Assembly (NCBI GenBank): GCA_028282725.1
Contig: JANQHF010000003.1
Location: forward strand, 1 to 53,644
Reading direction: 5' to 3'
Source of the DNA: Saprospiraceae bacterium
GTDB lineage: Bacteria; Bacteroidota; Bacteroidia; Chitinophagales; Saprospiraceae
Length of the DNA stretch: 53,644 nucleotides
Below, piece by piece: positions 25,222 through 33,648 of the stretch (positions are counted from its first letter, which is position 1; the number at the start of each line of letters is the position of its first letter). A program made the position numbers and the translations under genes. The notes under the pieces are model-generated. The model had not been told where the DNA came from and searched no databases. It was given only the letters and a program-made list of their open reading frames with translations.

Positions 25222-26748
25222 TCAGATTTCAAATTTGATCCCCTGGGCCAATGGCAGATCCGATCCGTAGTTGATCGTACAGGTTTGACGGCGCATATAC
25301 GCCTTCCATGCATCCGAACCACTTTCGCGTCCGCCACCGGTTTCTTTTTCACCACCAAAGGCACCTCCAATCTCAGCACCTGAAGTGCCAATATTCACAT
25401 TAGCGATGCCACAATCCGATCCTTCCATAGAGAGAAAGTATTCTGCTTCCCGCACATCAAGTGTAAATATGGCAGACGATAATCCTTGGGGAACATCGTT
25501 TTGCATTCGGATCGCTTGATCAAGGTCATGATATTTCATGATGTATAAGATGGGTGCGAATGTTTCCGTTTGCAGGATAGGAGCATCTGAGTCAATTTCA
25601 ATGATCGTAGGTGCCACATAGCACCCGGACTGATATTCAGCTCCCTCAATCACTTTTCCTCCGGTTAATACTCTTCCACCCTGATCTTTGGCTTTTTCAA
25701 TCGCAGACAGGTACATCCGGACCGCTTGTGCATCGATCAATGGTCCTACGTGCATAGACTCATCCAGGGGATCGCCAATCTTTAATTGTTGGTATGCATT
25801 GATCAATTGATCCTTCAATTCGTCGTATTTATCATTGTGGATGATCAGCCTTCGGGTGGAGGTGCATCTTTGACCGCATGTGCCGACCGCTCCAAAAACG
25901 ATGGCAGGAACGGATTGCTTCAAATCTGCCTTGTCGCTTACAATAATGGCATTATTACCACCCAGTTCCAATATGCTTTTTCCGAATCGCTGGGCGACAA
26001 TCTTGCCCACACTCTTTCCCATTCGTGTAGAGCCTGTTGCTGAAACGAGGGCAATGCGTCGATCGATCGCTATTTGTTCTCCAATGGACCGGTCCCCGCA
26101 CACAAGACAATTGATTCCTTCCGGAAGATCATTTTCTTTTAATACTGCGGCCATGATCTTTTGACAGGCGATGGCAGAAAAGGGCGTTTTCTCAGAGGGT
26201 TTCCAGATACAGACATTTCCGCATATCCAAGCAAGCGCACTGTTCCAGGCCCATACTGCAACAGGGAAATTGAATGCAGAGATAATGCCAACGATGCCCA
26301 GTGGATGCCATTGTTCCATCATTCGATGGTTGGGCCGTTCGGACTGGATTTGCAGACCATATAATTGCCGGGAAAGACCTAGAGCAAAATCACAGATATC
26401 GATCATTTCCTGTACTTCGCCAAGTCCTTCCTGGAGACTTTTACCCATCTCATAACTCACCAAAGTTCCCAGATCCTGTTTGTGTGCACGAAGACGATCA
26501 CCAAACTGTCTCACAATCTCTCCGCGTTTGGGAGCGGGAAGTTTCCGCCACTCAAGAGCAGCTTTTTGAGCCTGGAGGATGACCTTGTCCAGGTCTTCTT
26601 CCGAGGCCAATTGAAGGTGACCTAATTCATTTCCGTCTACCGGAGAAAGAATAACAACTTGCCCGCCTCCTCCTGTCCAGTGATCTTGGCCCGTGCTGAC
26701 TGCAGCCACAGGATCTTGAATGCCGAAAGCATCAAGTAATCTTTTCAT
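25222..26748 (-). CDS. Aldehyde dehydrogenase, ALDH7 (antiquitin/AmaB)-like
   Basis: 508 residues from the ATG at 26748 (an ATG 15 bp upstream is also open, but MKRLLDAFGIQ matches the family better). It oxidises an aldehyde to an acid with NAD(P)+. Cofactor-binding WKPSEKTPFSA, glycine loop VSATGSTRMG, catalytic Glu in LELGGNNA and nucleophile Cys in FGAVGTCGQRCTSTRR are present. GTCGQRCTSTRR and the C-terminal AEIGGAFGGEKETGGGRESGSDAWKAYMRR are characteristic of ALDH7, whose members act on alpha-aminoadipic or piperideine-6-carboxylate semialdehyde in lysine breakdown. No other lysine-degradation gene is adjacent, so the substrate is suggested by family only. Confidence 0.92.
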   Translation of the reverse strand: MKRLLDAFGIQDPVAAVSTGQDHWTGGGGQVVILSPVDGNELGHLQLASEEDLDKVILQAQKAALEWRKLPAPKRGEIVRQFGDRLRAHKQDLGTLVSYEMGKSLQEGLGEVQEMIDICDFALGLSRQLYGLQIQSERPNHRMMEQWHPLGIVGIISAFNFPVAVWAWNSALAWICGNVCIWKPSEKTPFSAIACQKIMAAVLKENDLPEGINCLVCGDRSIGEQIAIDRRIALVSATGSTRMGKSVGKIVAQRFGKSILELGGNNAIIVSDKADLKQSVPAIVFGAVGTCGQRCTSTRRLIIHNDKYDELKDQLINAYQQLKIGDPLDESMHVGPLIDAQAVRMYLSAIEKAKDQGGRVLTGGKVIEGAEYQSGCYVAPTIIEIDSDAPILQTETFAPILYIMKYHDLDQAIRMQNDVPQGLSSAIFTLDVREAEYFLSMEGSDCGIANVNIGTSGAEIGGAFGGEKETGGGRESGSDAWKAYMRRQTCTINYGSDLPLAQGIKFEI

Positions 26749-26835
26749 AATGAGTGATTTCAAAAATTAAGTCAGCAAAGGTATGTCTTTCGCCAAAGAA
26801 GGCCTACGGGATTTTCTTGTTTATGCGAAATGAAA

Positions 26836-26864
26836 AGAGCCGGGAAAAAGTACTTCCCGGCTCT
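26836..26864 (-). terminator. Rho-independent terminator of the small lipoprotein gene
   Basis: Perfect 11-bp arms AGAGCCGGGAA (26836-26846) and TTCCCGGCTCT (26854-26864) with a 7-nt loop; on the minus strand the stem is followed by CTTTTC. It lies 37 bp beyond the stop of the gene at 26901. Confidence 0.75.
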
Positions 26865-26900
26865 GTAAATGAAATGTATTCTGTGTTAGTACGAGGACTG

Positions 26901-27206
26901 TTAACATGGAATGGAATTCGCAGCTTCCCTCGCTGCCTGAATTGCCATATTATAATCTGTTTGTGATATGTCGTTGCAATTTCCGAAATCTTCAACTGCC
27001 GAGATATAATCTTGAGCCGCCTGCTTAAAGGCATTACAATTTTCCGTTGTAGGATCAGTTGCCCAGGCCTGACCTGCCGCATTCACAGCAGCTACTTCCT
27101 GGTTGATGATGCTATTGAATTCAGAAGAATTGCAATCCACTCCATCATCTCCACCACAGGATGAGAGAGCCAAAGAAAGTGCAAATAGGAATACGAATTT
27201 TTTCAT
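26901..27206 (-). CDS. Small secreted lipoprotein of unknown function
   Basis: 101 residues from the ATG at 27206, chosen because it gives a lipoprotein signal MKKFVFLFALSLALSSCGGDD with lipid Cys at 17; the longer open frame upstream has no signal. The mature part is mostly helical and contains four further Cys residues (VDCNSSEF, ENCNAFKQ, GNCNDIS, SIPC) spaced as if to form two disulfides, with repeated Ala/Asn-rich helices (AAVNAAGQAWATD, FKQAAQDYISAVEDF, YNMAIQAAREAA). This looks like a small three-helix periplasmic bundle. Family not recognised. It is monocistronic with its own terminator. Confidence 0.75.
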   Translation of the reverse strand: MKKFVFLFALSLALSSCGGDDGVDCNSSEFNSIINQEVAAVNAAGQAWATDPTTENCNAFKQAAQDYISAVEDFGNCNDISQTDYNMAIQAAREAANSIPC

Positions 27207-27348
27207 GACTAAATATCTTTTGAATGATTGAAATACATGTCTTGAATGCCGTCCTGTAGGCTGGCAACTTATTATGTCAAAATTAAGGTTCATTTATTCC
27301 CTGCAACATCGCCCATTTGGGGTAAAATCCGGCTTGTTAAGACATCTC

Positions 27349-27981
27349 TTAGATCAACCCATCCTTGATGGCCTTACTGACAGCACCGGCACGAGAATTG
27401 ACGTGAAGTTTTTTGTAGATATTTTTAATGTGCGTTTTGACCGTATGGGCACTCAGAAATAGTTGATCCGCTATGGATCGATAATTCATTCCGTCGCAGA
27501 GCAACTTCAATATTTCGGATTCGCGTTCTGACAAGGGTGATTTCTTGGTTTCGATATTGAACGAATCGATCACTTTTCGCGCTATCCGAGTGCTCATAGG
27601 GGCACCTCCGTGGTAAACTTCTTTGACGCTTTGAAGTAATTGTAGTGGTGGGGTATCCTTCGTCAGGTAGCCGGTGGCGCCGGCACAAAGCGATCCAAAC
27701 AGAGATTCATCATCTTGTTTGATAGTGAGCATTATAAAATCTACCTGCGGCATTTTTTCCTTCAGGATCTTCACACCTTCGATACCATTTATACCGGGCA
27801 ATTCGATATCCATTAATACGACGTGAACATAGGTATTTGGCAATTCCTTGATGGCTGATTCACAGTCGACGTATGTATGTTTACAATAAAAACCAGGTGT
27901 CCCATTGATTACGTAAGCCAACATTTGCCGGAGTTCGTCATTGTCTTCGACGATGGCTACGTGAATGATTTCCTGATTCAT
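27349..27981 (-). CDS. NarL/FixJ-type response regulator
   Basis: 210 residues. The N-terminal receiver domain has the acidic pocket VEDND (Glu12-Asp13), the phospho-acceptor Asp58 in VVLMDIELPG, and the switch Thr and Lys (LTIK, near residue 88). The C-terminal LuxR-type helix-turn-helix is LSEREREI-like (LSERESEILKLLCDGMNYRSIADQLFLSAHTVKTHIKNIYKKLHV, given here as its family core at about 147-195). It is the transcriptional output of the sensor kinase encoded just upstream (80-bp gap, same strand). Target genes are not identifiable from the window; the neighbouring lipoprotein gene is a candidate by position. Confidence 0.93.
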   Translation of the reverse strand: MNQEIIHVAIVEDNDELRQMLAYVINGTPGFYCKHTYVDCESAIKELPNTYVHVVLMDIELPGINGIEGVKILKEKMPQVDFIMLTIKQDDESLFGSLCAGATGYLTKDTPPLQLLQSVKEVYHGGAPMSTRIARKVIDSFNIETKKSPLSERESEILKLLCDGMNYRSIADQLFLSAHTVKTHIKNIYKKLHVNSRAGAVSKAIKDGLI

Positions 27982-28061
27982 AAATAAATATTGACCGGGA
28001 TGATCAAGGTACAGATTATTGTGAATAGTGGTCTATCGCTCATATGGGGTATTTATGTTTT

Positions 28062-31000
28062 TTATTTGGGAAGGATGAGGTCAATCACAGTGCCTTTACC
28101 TTCCGTTGATCGTATCTGCAACTGATAACCGATTTTCGAGGCGCGTTCTTTCATACTTTTGATACCGTATCCTGGAATAATTCCATTCATAGAGAATCCG
28201 ATGCCATCATCCATGAATTGGATCTGATAGTATTCATCATCGTCCATGAGCTCAAGGACGGCGGTCGATGCAGCGCTATATTTGATACTATTGTTCATCG
28301 CTTCCTTGAATATCAGGAGAATATTCTTTCTTGCTTCAGGGTTTAGATCAAAATCCTCAAATGAAGCATGGTTGAAAGTTTTAAAGGCGATATCGGTAAA
28401 CTCATATAATTGATCTCCAAATTCCTGCAATCTCATAAAAGTCTCTTTAAGACTGTCTTTTTTCGGATCCATACTCCATATCAGATCCTTGATTCCATCC
28501 GACAATGCCGTCGTTTGTTCCCTGATTTTGGACAAGACGGAGGTTCCCTGTTCTGACCCTCCTGACTGAGCCAGGTTGATCAATAAAGAGATTTTGGTCA
28601 ATCGGTGCCCAAGATCATCGTGAAAATCGACGGCATTTTTTCGCCTGATTTTTTCACGTTCTTCCCTCCTGGCATTTTCAAGTCTTGCCTGGTCTTCGAT
28701 GATTTTGATTTTCTTTTGAATGCGGCGTCTAATAAATAGGGTAACGGCACCTGCAAGGGCAATTGCGTACAGCAGGTATGCCCAGATCGTTTTCCACCAG
28801 GGTGGAGTCACGATGATCGCTAATTCCTTGATCTTGCCACTCCAGATTCCATCGCTATTACTTCCTTCAATTTGCAATGTATATCTGCCAGGATCAAGAT
28901 TCGTAAACACTGCCGTATTGTCCGTTCCATTTTCAATCCAGCCCTCATTAAAACCGATCAATTTGTATCGATAAAGGTTCTTTTTGGGATTTGAATAGTC
29001 GGCCATCGAAAATTCAAAACTTACCATGTCCTGTTTGTGATTGATTGTAACAGATTCTGCGCGGGAAACGGACTTTTTCAATACAGTTTGGTCAGGTGTC
29101 GATGGTGTTATGGATTTATTAAATATTTTGATACCGGATAGAATGACTTCGGGCTGAAACGAATTATTTCCAAATTGATTAGGATGAAAAATGTTGATCC
29201 CGCCACTGCTTCCGAAGAACATGGTGCCATCTGCACTTTTATGTGAGGCCCTGAATACTTGTCCGGGACCTGCAACTCCATCTTCTGCGGTAAAATTGGT
29301 CACACTGGGGATTTGACCTTCTAAAGCCGCTTTCCGGTCGAATTTCGTGATTCCCTTATTCGACCCCAGCCATAAATATCCATTGTCGTCTGATTCGATT
29401 GATTGTATGACAGGGTTCAACAATCCATGCTGCTCACCAAAGGACGAAAATGAGATGATCCCGGTCTGGGGCCCATAATTTACCAGGTTCAAACCATTGC
29501 GTGTACCAATCCAAATATGGCCATCTTCATCCCTGATCACATCAATGATGGAATTATCGCTGATGCTTGCCGTATCCTTTGGGTCAAACAAGAAATTGTT
29601 GAAAGCGGCAGAGCCTTGATCGATGTCAAGGGACGACAAACCAGCGAATGTGGCGACCCAAAATCTTGATGGACTTTCCTCTTCGGTCATAAAGCTCATT
29701 GAATTTACGATGCCCTCCTGATTTCCCTGTGCCATAGGGTAGTGGATGAAACTTGGTGCCAAAAAACCATCCGGATCGTAATTCATACTCGAAAAGCCAC
29801 CAAAGGTGCTGATCCAATAATCATTTTCGCCAAATTGCTGGATTCCATAAACGTGCTCATCCTGCAATCCTTCTGATTCACCGATTCTTCTGAACACAAG
29901 ATCGTTGCTTCCTTCATTCAGATCAGCGACATTCAAACCACTTCGGGTACATACCCAGAGATGATTTTTTCGATCCACAAGCAGATCAAAAATGTTATTG
30001 TGAGATAGTGTTTGCGGATTGGTGGCATCATGTACCAGGTGTTGAAAGTCGAATTCATTACTTGCTAATTGTTCCCTGGTGAGCAAGTTCAATCCTACCG
30101 TTGTACCTACCCACAAATTTCCATAGTGGTCAGAAGTAATTGCCTTGATGATCGAACCGGTCAGACTATTTGGATTATCGGGATCAGAAGAAACAACTGT
30201 AAATTTTTTTCCACCCGGGAGTATTTGGTTGAGCCCGGTCTGGGTGGCGATCCACATCATCCCTCCCCGATCCTGCATCAGGTTGAAGACTTTATTATAA
30301 CGCAAGCTGTTGGTCTTCAGAGGGTCATGTTGGTAATTGAATATTTCAAATTTGGAAGCAGTATCATCAACATTGATTTCGAAGATTCCTCTTTCTTCTG
30401 TTGCTACCCAAATCCGGTTGCTTGCATCGATCAAAATATCATTAATGAATGACTGGTTTAACTCTTCGTTTCGAAGGATGCCATCCGAAAGTCTCGTGAA
30501 TTGATAGGAATTACCCGCAGTGCTCATCCTGAACAGTCCATTGTCCGAACCAATCAAAATGCTTCCACTTTGTTCTTCTGTAAATGCTCCGAAAAAGCCG
30601 GCATTTGTAGGGCCGCCACTTATTTCGTCAAGGTTTAGCCTCTTGAATGGCTCTGATGAAGAGGGTTCAAATACAGTAATACCTGTAGAAGAACCAAACC
30701 AAATTCTTTCTTGCGAGTCGGCATAAATACTCCAGACGCTCTCGTTGGGAATAGAATTATCGTTTTCAGCTTCCCTGGAATAAAATGCTCTTCCTTCGAA
30801 GTTACCTGGATTAAATTGATAAACTCCATTGTACGTGCTATACCAGATCCTTCCATTCCAATCTTCTTCCATAGTAAGAACCTGGTTATCCGCCGCAAAA
30901 TCATTTGAATCTTCAATAATGAATTGTTTAAAGCATTCAGTGTCGGGGTTATATACACTCACTCCGGATTTGGTCCCGATCCAGACGCGACCATCACTTG

Positions 31001-31265
31001 CAAGCAGAAGGTCTCTGGCATAATTATGACTCAAACTGGTGGAATCATGTGGCAGATTGCGAAATATTGTTGTCCTGCGTCCGTCATATCGAATCAGTCC
31101 ATCGGTAGTAGCAATCCATATAAAGCCATCCGCATCTTGTATGATGTCGAGGATCGTTCCGATCAGATCAGCATTATTATCTGAAGGATTGATGAATTGT
31201 ACATCTTGAGCCCAGATAGGAAGACAGAGAAGGAGACCAAGTACGTTGATGAACCATTGTTTCAT
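28062..31265 (-). CDS. Periplasmic-propeller sensor histidine kinase (two-component regulator propeller, Y_Y_Y, HisKA_3)
   Basis: 1067 residues. A signal peptide ends at AQD (residues 19-21). It is followed by about 14 propeller repeats with the typical DGFIWIATTDGLIRYDG signature (residues ~45-700), a Y_Y_Y domain (~740-815), one TM helix (~825-845) and a cytoplasmic kinase. The dimerisation/phosphorylation helix has the HisKA_3 motif VDFHDDLGHRLTKISLL with His882; the ATPase has the N-box EAMNNSIKYS, and the DDGIGFS and GYGIKSMKERA glycine boxes. The receiver is separate (next gene), unlike classical hybrid HTCS proteins. The ligand is probably a polysaccharide fragment or other periplasmic signal; this is family-based inference. 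Confidence 0.93.
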   Translation of the reverse strand: MKQWFINVLGLLLCLPIWAQDVQFINPSDNNADLIGTILDIIQDADGFIWIATTDGLIRYDGRRTTIFRNLPHDSTSLSHNYARDLLLASDGRVWIGTKSGVSVYNPDTECFKQFIIEDSNDFAADNQVLTMEEDWNGRIWYSTYNGVYQFNPGNFEGRAFYSREAENDNSIPNESVWSIYADSQERIWFGSSTGITVFEPSSSEPFKRLNLDEISGGPTNAGFFGAFTEEQSGSILIGSDNGLFRMSTAGNSYQFTRLSDGILRNEELNQSFINDILIDASNRIWVATEERGIFEINVDDTASKFEIFNYQHDPLKTNSLRYNKVFNLMQDRGGMMWIATQTGLNQILPGGKKFTVVSSDPDNPNSLTGSIIKAITSDHYGNLWVGTTVGLNLLTREQLASNEFDFQHLVHDATNPQTLSHNNIFDLLVDRKNHLWVCTRSGLNVADLNEGSNDLVFRRIGESEGLQDEHVYGIQQFGENDYWISTFGGFSSMNYDPDGFLAPSFIHYPMAQGNQEGIVNSMSFMTEEESPSRFWVATFAGLSSLDIDQGSAAFNNFLFDPKDTASISDNSIIDVIRDEDGHIWIGTRNGLNLVNYGPQTGIISFSSFGEQHGLLNPVIQSIESDDNGYLWLGSNKGITKFDRKAALEGQIPSVTNFTAEDGVAGPGQVFRASHKSADGTMFFGSSGGINIFHPNQFGNNSFQPEVILSGIKIFNKSITPSTPDQTVLKKSVSRAESVTINHKQDMVSFEFSMADYSNPKKNLYRYKLIGFNEGWIENGTDNTAVFTNLDPGRYTLQIEGSNSDGIWSGKIKELAIIVTPPWWKTIWAYLLYAIALAGAVTLFIRRRIQKKIKIIEDQARLENARREEREKIRRKNAVDFHDDLGHRLTKISLLINLAQSGGSEQGTSVLSKIREQTTALSDGIKDLIWSMDPKKDSLKETFMRLQEFGDQLYEFTDIAFKTFNHASFEDFDLNPEARKNILLIFKEAMNNSIKYSAASTAVLELMDDDEYYQIQFMDDGIGFSMNGIIPGYGIKSMKERASKIGYQLQIRSTEGKGTVIDLILPK

Positions 31266-31423
31266 GACAAGGGTAAGATAGGCAATTCTGTCTGTATGCG
31301 GATTCAGAAAAAGAGAGGCCGGCGGTTTACTGGATATTTTTCGATATACGCTTTTTTCAGGAATGTGAAATTGGCTAACTAATTCTAAATCAATCCGTTA
31401 AATGGAGAAGATTTGATTGTTGG

Positions 31424-31615
31424 TTGAGAGAAGAGTACCCTTCCTTAAAGGCGGGCGATAACTTAAAGGCAGGTGACAGCTTAAAGCTGGGCGATGCCTT
31501 AAAGCCGGGTGACGCATCTGTTCATTTCTTTTACTTCACACCAGCAGTCTTCATCTATTCGTCCTTGATTCCATCATTAGGTGAGCGACACGAATCAGCA
31601 TTCATTGAACATTAA
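31424..31615 (+). CDS. Possible small ORF spanning the third 18-bp array (LKxGDx repeat peptide)
   Basis: 63 codons open from a TTG to a TAA, with no in-frame ATG at the 5' end. The first part reads LKAGDN, LKAGDS, LKLGDA, LKPGDA over the four 18-bp units, then runs into an unrelated hydrophobic stretch (FFYFTPAVFIYSSL). Because the other two arrays contain stops in the same frame, coding is doubtful here. The repeat peptide would be charged and regular if it is made. Treat as a candidate only. Confidence 0.2.
   Translation: MREEYPSLKAGDNLKAGDSLKLGDALKPGDASVHFFYFTPAVFIYSSLIPSLGERHESAFIEH
31445..31516 (+). repeat. 18-bp unit array, third location (four units)
   Basis: Four contiguous units: TTAAAGGCGGGCGATAAC, TTAAAGGCAGGTGACAGC, TTAAAGCTGGGCGATGCC, TTAAAGCCGGGTGACGCA. 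The first ends GCGATAAC exactly like the first unit of the two arrays near 8 kb, and later units share GGTGAC. The long header of those arrays is absent. This shows the repeat is dispersed and not only a local duplication. Confidence 0.85.
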
Positions 31616-31666
31616 ATTTCCAATTAATATTTAATGACTTATCAAACATGAGAGATTAATTTAATG

Positions 31667-31674
31667 TAGCTTTG
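31667..31674 (+). promoter_or_regulatory. Bacteroidota-type -7 element of the RRM gene
   Basis: TAGCTTTG matches TAnnTTTG. It implies a 5' leader of roughly 75-80 nt before the ATG at 31757, long for this window, which could carry post-transcriptional control of the RNA-binding protein. No clear -33 TTTG is seen at the normal distance. Confidence 0.5.
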
Positions 31675-31756
31675 CCACTGGTCTGTCTAAGAATGTTCCG
31701 CTTTAGTGTTTTACTTCTTTTATTCAGTCCTTATTTAATTATTATTAAGTTTTATT

Positions 31757-32083
31757 ATGAACATTTTTGTTGCAAGGTTGTCATACGGGACAACTGCTGA
31801 TGAATTGAGAAGCTTGTTTGAACCTTATGGTGCTCTTGATTCAGTTAAAATTATTATGGATCGGGAAACGGGCAGATCTAAAGGTTATGGATTTGTCGAA
31901 ATGCCAAACGATAGTGAGGCAGAAGCTGCCATCGCCAATTTGAACGGAACCGATTTAGAAGGTCGGGAAATCGTAGTTAAAAAGGCCAATCCTCCAAGAG
32001 AAAGGTCAGGTGGTTACAGAGATAATCGCGGAGGTGGTTACCGTGACCGAAGGGACGGTGGCTACCGGGACAGACGCTACTAG
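31757..32083 (+). CDS. RRM-domain RNA-binding protein with RGG-like tail
   Basis: 108 residues. A single RRM occupies about 1-78: RNP2 NIFVARL (2-8), RNP1 KGYGFVEM (42-49), with the linker DRETGRSKG. A C-terminal tail (about 84-108) carries repeats of GGYRDRR/GGGYRD. Such small glycine-rich RRM proteins are widespread in Bacteroidota and cyanobacteria; they bind single-stranded RNA and often respond to cold. The gene has its own promoter and a long AT-rich leader. It ends 5 bp from the stop of an opposite gene, so the two transcripts converge. Confidence 0.92.
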   Translation: MNIFVARLSYGTTADELRSLFEPYGALDSVKIIMDRETGRSKGYGFVEMPNDSEAEAAIANLNGTDLEGREIVVKKANPPRERSGGYRDNRGGGYRDRRDGGYRDRRY

Positions 32084-32088
32084 ACAGA

Positions 32089-32430
32089 TTATTGCCTGAA
32101 GGGAGAATCGTTAAAAGTATTCCTCCCTTCCATGAAATTCGTGTAATCTATATCTCCCAGTCGTAATCTGATTGGTATTCTAGCTGAATTTGACATTTTA
32201 CGCTCCATTCTGCAGAAGAATGCCATGCTGGCTATTGACGTCTTTTCTGATTGATTCAAACTGACACTGAAGTTGAGTTTTGAAAATCCAAGATTGGACA
32301 AGAGCTTGTCTTGGGTTAACTCTAATATACTGGGCAAGACCTCATCGACATGCTCAGATTCGATCTGGCTGAACGTCAAATTCGGCAATAGGAAGGTGCA
32401 TGCAAATATTAAAATGAGAATGTTCTTCAC
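32089..32430 (-). CDS. Small secreted protein of unknown function
   Basis: 113 residues with a signal peptide (MKNILILIFACTFLLPNLTFSQ). The mature part has one Cys, a helical stretch (VDEVLPSILELTQDKLLSNLGFS) and a C-terminal charged tail with RIPIRLRLGDIDYTNFMEGR. I do not recognise a family. It lies 41 bp downstream of rplT's stop on the opposite reading direction layout (rplT ends at 32472 on the same strand and is transcribed toward it), so read-through from rpmI-rplT is possible. Its 3' end contains a near-perfect hairpin (32098-32130) facing the convergent RRM gene. Confidence 0.6.
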   Translation of the reverse strand: MKNILILIFACTFLLPNLTFSQIESEHVDEVLPSILELTQDKLLSNLGFSKLNFSVSLNQSEKTSIASMAFFCRMERKMSNSARIPIRLRLGDIDYTNFMEGRNTFNDSPFRQ

Positions 32431-32471
32431 ATTCTAAAGATAAGATAACATTTATAGTGAGTGAAATCTGG

Positions 32472-32816
32472 TTACGAAGCCGCTTTCACGACATCGCTAA
32501 AGGTATTCGGATGATTCATTGCAAGATCGGCCAGCACCTTTCGATTGAGTTGAATGTCCTTTTCATTTAAACCGTGAATCAATTTGGCATAGGTTGTGCC
32601 ATTCGCACGCGCTCCGGCATTAATACGGGCAATCCAAAGCTTTCTGAATGTACCTTTCTTGTTCTTACGGTCGCGGTACGCATATTGAAGTCCCTTTTCA
32701 ACAGCATTTTTTGCAACCGTGTAGACATTGCTCCTGGCGCCAAAGTAGCCCTTGGCAGCTTTCAATATTTTCTTCCTTCTCCTTCTGGAAGCTACGGAAT
32801 TTACTGAACGTGGCAT
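32472..32816 (-). CDS. rplT: 50S ribosomal protein L20
   Basis: 114 residues, standard length. The sequence starts [28 protein letters not shown], the conserved basic N-terminal extension that threads into 23S rRNA, then the globular [40 protein letters not shown] and [11 protein letters not shown]20 is an early assembly protein of the large subunit. It follows rpmI by 10 bp in the same transcript. infC, which usually precedes rpmI-rplT, is not present here. Confidence 0.98.
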   Translation of the reverse strand: MPRSVNSVASRRRRKKILKAAKGYFGARSNVYTVAKNAVEKGLQYAYRDRKNKKGTFRKLWIARINAGARANGTTYAKLIHGLNEKDIQLNRKVLADLAMNHPNTFSDVVKAAS

Positions 32817-32826
32817 ATATTCCCTC

Positions 32827-33024
32827 TTACTTTAAACCCAAAAGAATTTGCACTCTTTTCTTATCCGCATCCGATACAAGGGCAGAATCACGCAATCTGA
32901 GCTTGGCCTTTTTACTCTTATTTCTCATCATGTGAGAAGTCCTCGCCTGAAATCTCTTGATTTTACCAGACCCTGTCACCTTAAACCGCTTCTTTGCGCT
33001 TGAGTGTGTTTTTACTTTTGGCAT
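32827..33024 (-). CDS. rpmI: 50S ribosomal protein L35
   Basis: 65 residues from the ATG at 33024 ([24 protein letters not shown]), the universal L35 start; a longer open frame upstream has no homologous sequence. [23 protein letters not shown] is the family's conserved middle. It is the first gene of a two-gene ribosomal operon with a clear Bacteroidota promoter about 27 bp upstream, so no long L20-binding leader of the type seen before infC in other bacteria fits here. Confidence 0.98.
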   Translation of the reverse strand: MPKVKTHSSAKKRFKVTGSGKIKRFQARTSHMMRNKSKKAKLRLRDSALVSDADKKRVQILLGLK

Positions 33025-33050
33025 CTTAAAAACATTGTAAAAATGGAGCG

Positions 33051-33082
33051 CAAAGGTATACTTTCTTGTCATAGTGTACAAT
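33051..33082 (-). promoter_or_regulatory. Promoter of the rpmI-rplT operon
   Basis: On the minus strand ATTG (33082-33079) and TACCTTTG (33058-33051) are separated by 20 bp, matching the Bacteroidota -33 TTTG / -7 TAnnTTTG arrangement with one mismatch in the -33. The predicted start lies around 33044, leaving a leader of about 20 nt. Confidence 0.65.
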
Positions 33083-33153
33083 ACTCTTTGCATTTTTTCC
33101 CGGAGAGCATTCTTCGACTTGAAAACCTGGACAGATGTCTGCTTTTCTGTAGG

Positions 33154-33639
33154 TTATTCTCTGATGAGATTTCTGTATCCACCTCCATAATAAACCAATG
33201 GGCCAGTCTTTCCATGTCTGGAAAAATGTCTGACATGCCCCAATATGATGTGATGATCTCCGGTTTTGGTGTGCTTGACCTTTTCACAATCGAGATAGCC
33301 GATACTTCCTTTGATAATCGGACAGTTCAGTTCACTCAAGGTATATGTGATTCCCTCAAAACGCTGTTCATTCATGAGGGCAGGATTGGCAAATTTATTG
33401 GACAGTTCTTCCTGTTTTCGTGAAAGTATATTTATACCAAAGGCGCCCGATTTTTTCACTGCGACAAGGAATGTTGAGTCCTTTTGCAGGCAAAAGAGAA
33501 CCAACGGTGGATCCAATGATACTGATGTAAAGGAATTTGCAGTGAAACCAAAATTTTGATGATCGTGTCGGGTGGTAATAATCGTCACACCCGTGGCAAA
33601 TGTTCCAAGGGTCTTGCGATATTCTGATTTTGCTGACAT
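33154..33639 (-). CDS. Flavin reductase family protein (FMN-binding split barrel)
   Basis: 161 residues, typical length. The motif order fits NAD(P)H:FMN reductase-like proteins: FATGVTIITTRHDHQNFGFTANSFTSVSLDPPLVLFCLQKDSTF is the flavin-binding block (TANSFTSVSLDPP), later FGINILSRKQEELSNKFA, and the closing GDHHIILGHVRHF with the conserved His region. These enzymes supply reduced flavin to partner oxygenases or act on small substrates. It follows the D-aminoacylase-like gene by 9 bp on the same strand, so the two are probably co-transcribed. A partner monooxygenase is not adjacent on this strand; the nitronate monooxygenase-like gene at 35417 is divergent. Confidence 0.9.
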   Translation of the reverse strand: MSAKSEYRKTLGTFATGVTIITTRHDHQNFGFTANSFTSVSLDPPLVLFCLQKDSTFLVAVKKSGAFGINILSRKQEELSNKFANPALMNEQRFEGITYTLSELNCPIIKGSIGYLDCEKVKHTKTGDHHIILGHVRHFSRHGKTGPLVYYGGGYRNLIRE

Positions 33640-33648
33640 TTGGCAATA

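Larger units (their letters stand above)
31266..31756. other. Divergent intergenic region with a short 18-bp array and the RRM leader
   Basis: About 490 bp between the sensor kinase start and the RRM gene. The left ~150 bp has no clear element beyond the kinase's upstream region. A four-unit 18-bp array lies at 31445-31516 inside a frame open from a TTG at 31424 to 31615. The right ~130 bp carries a TAnnTTTG promoter element and an AT-rich leader of about 80 nt before the RRM start. Confidence 0.7.
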
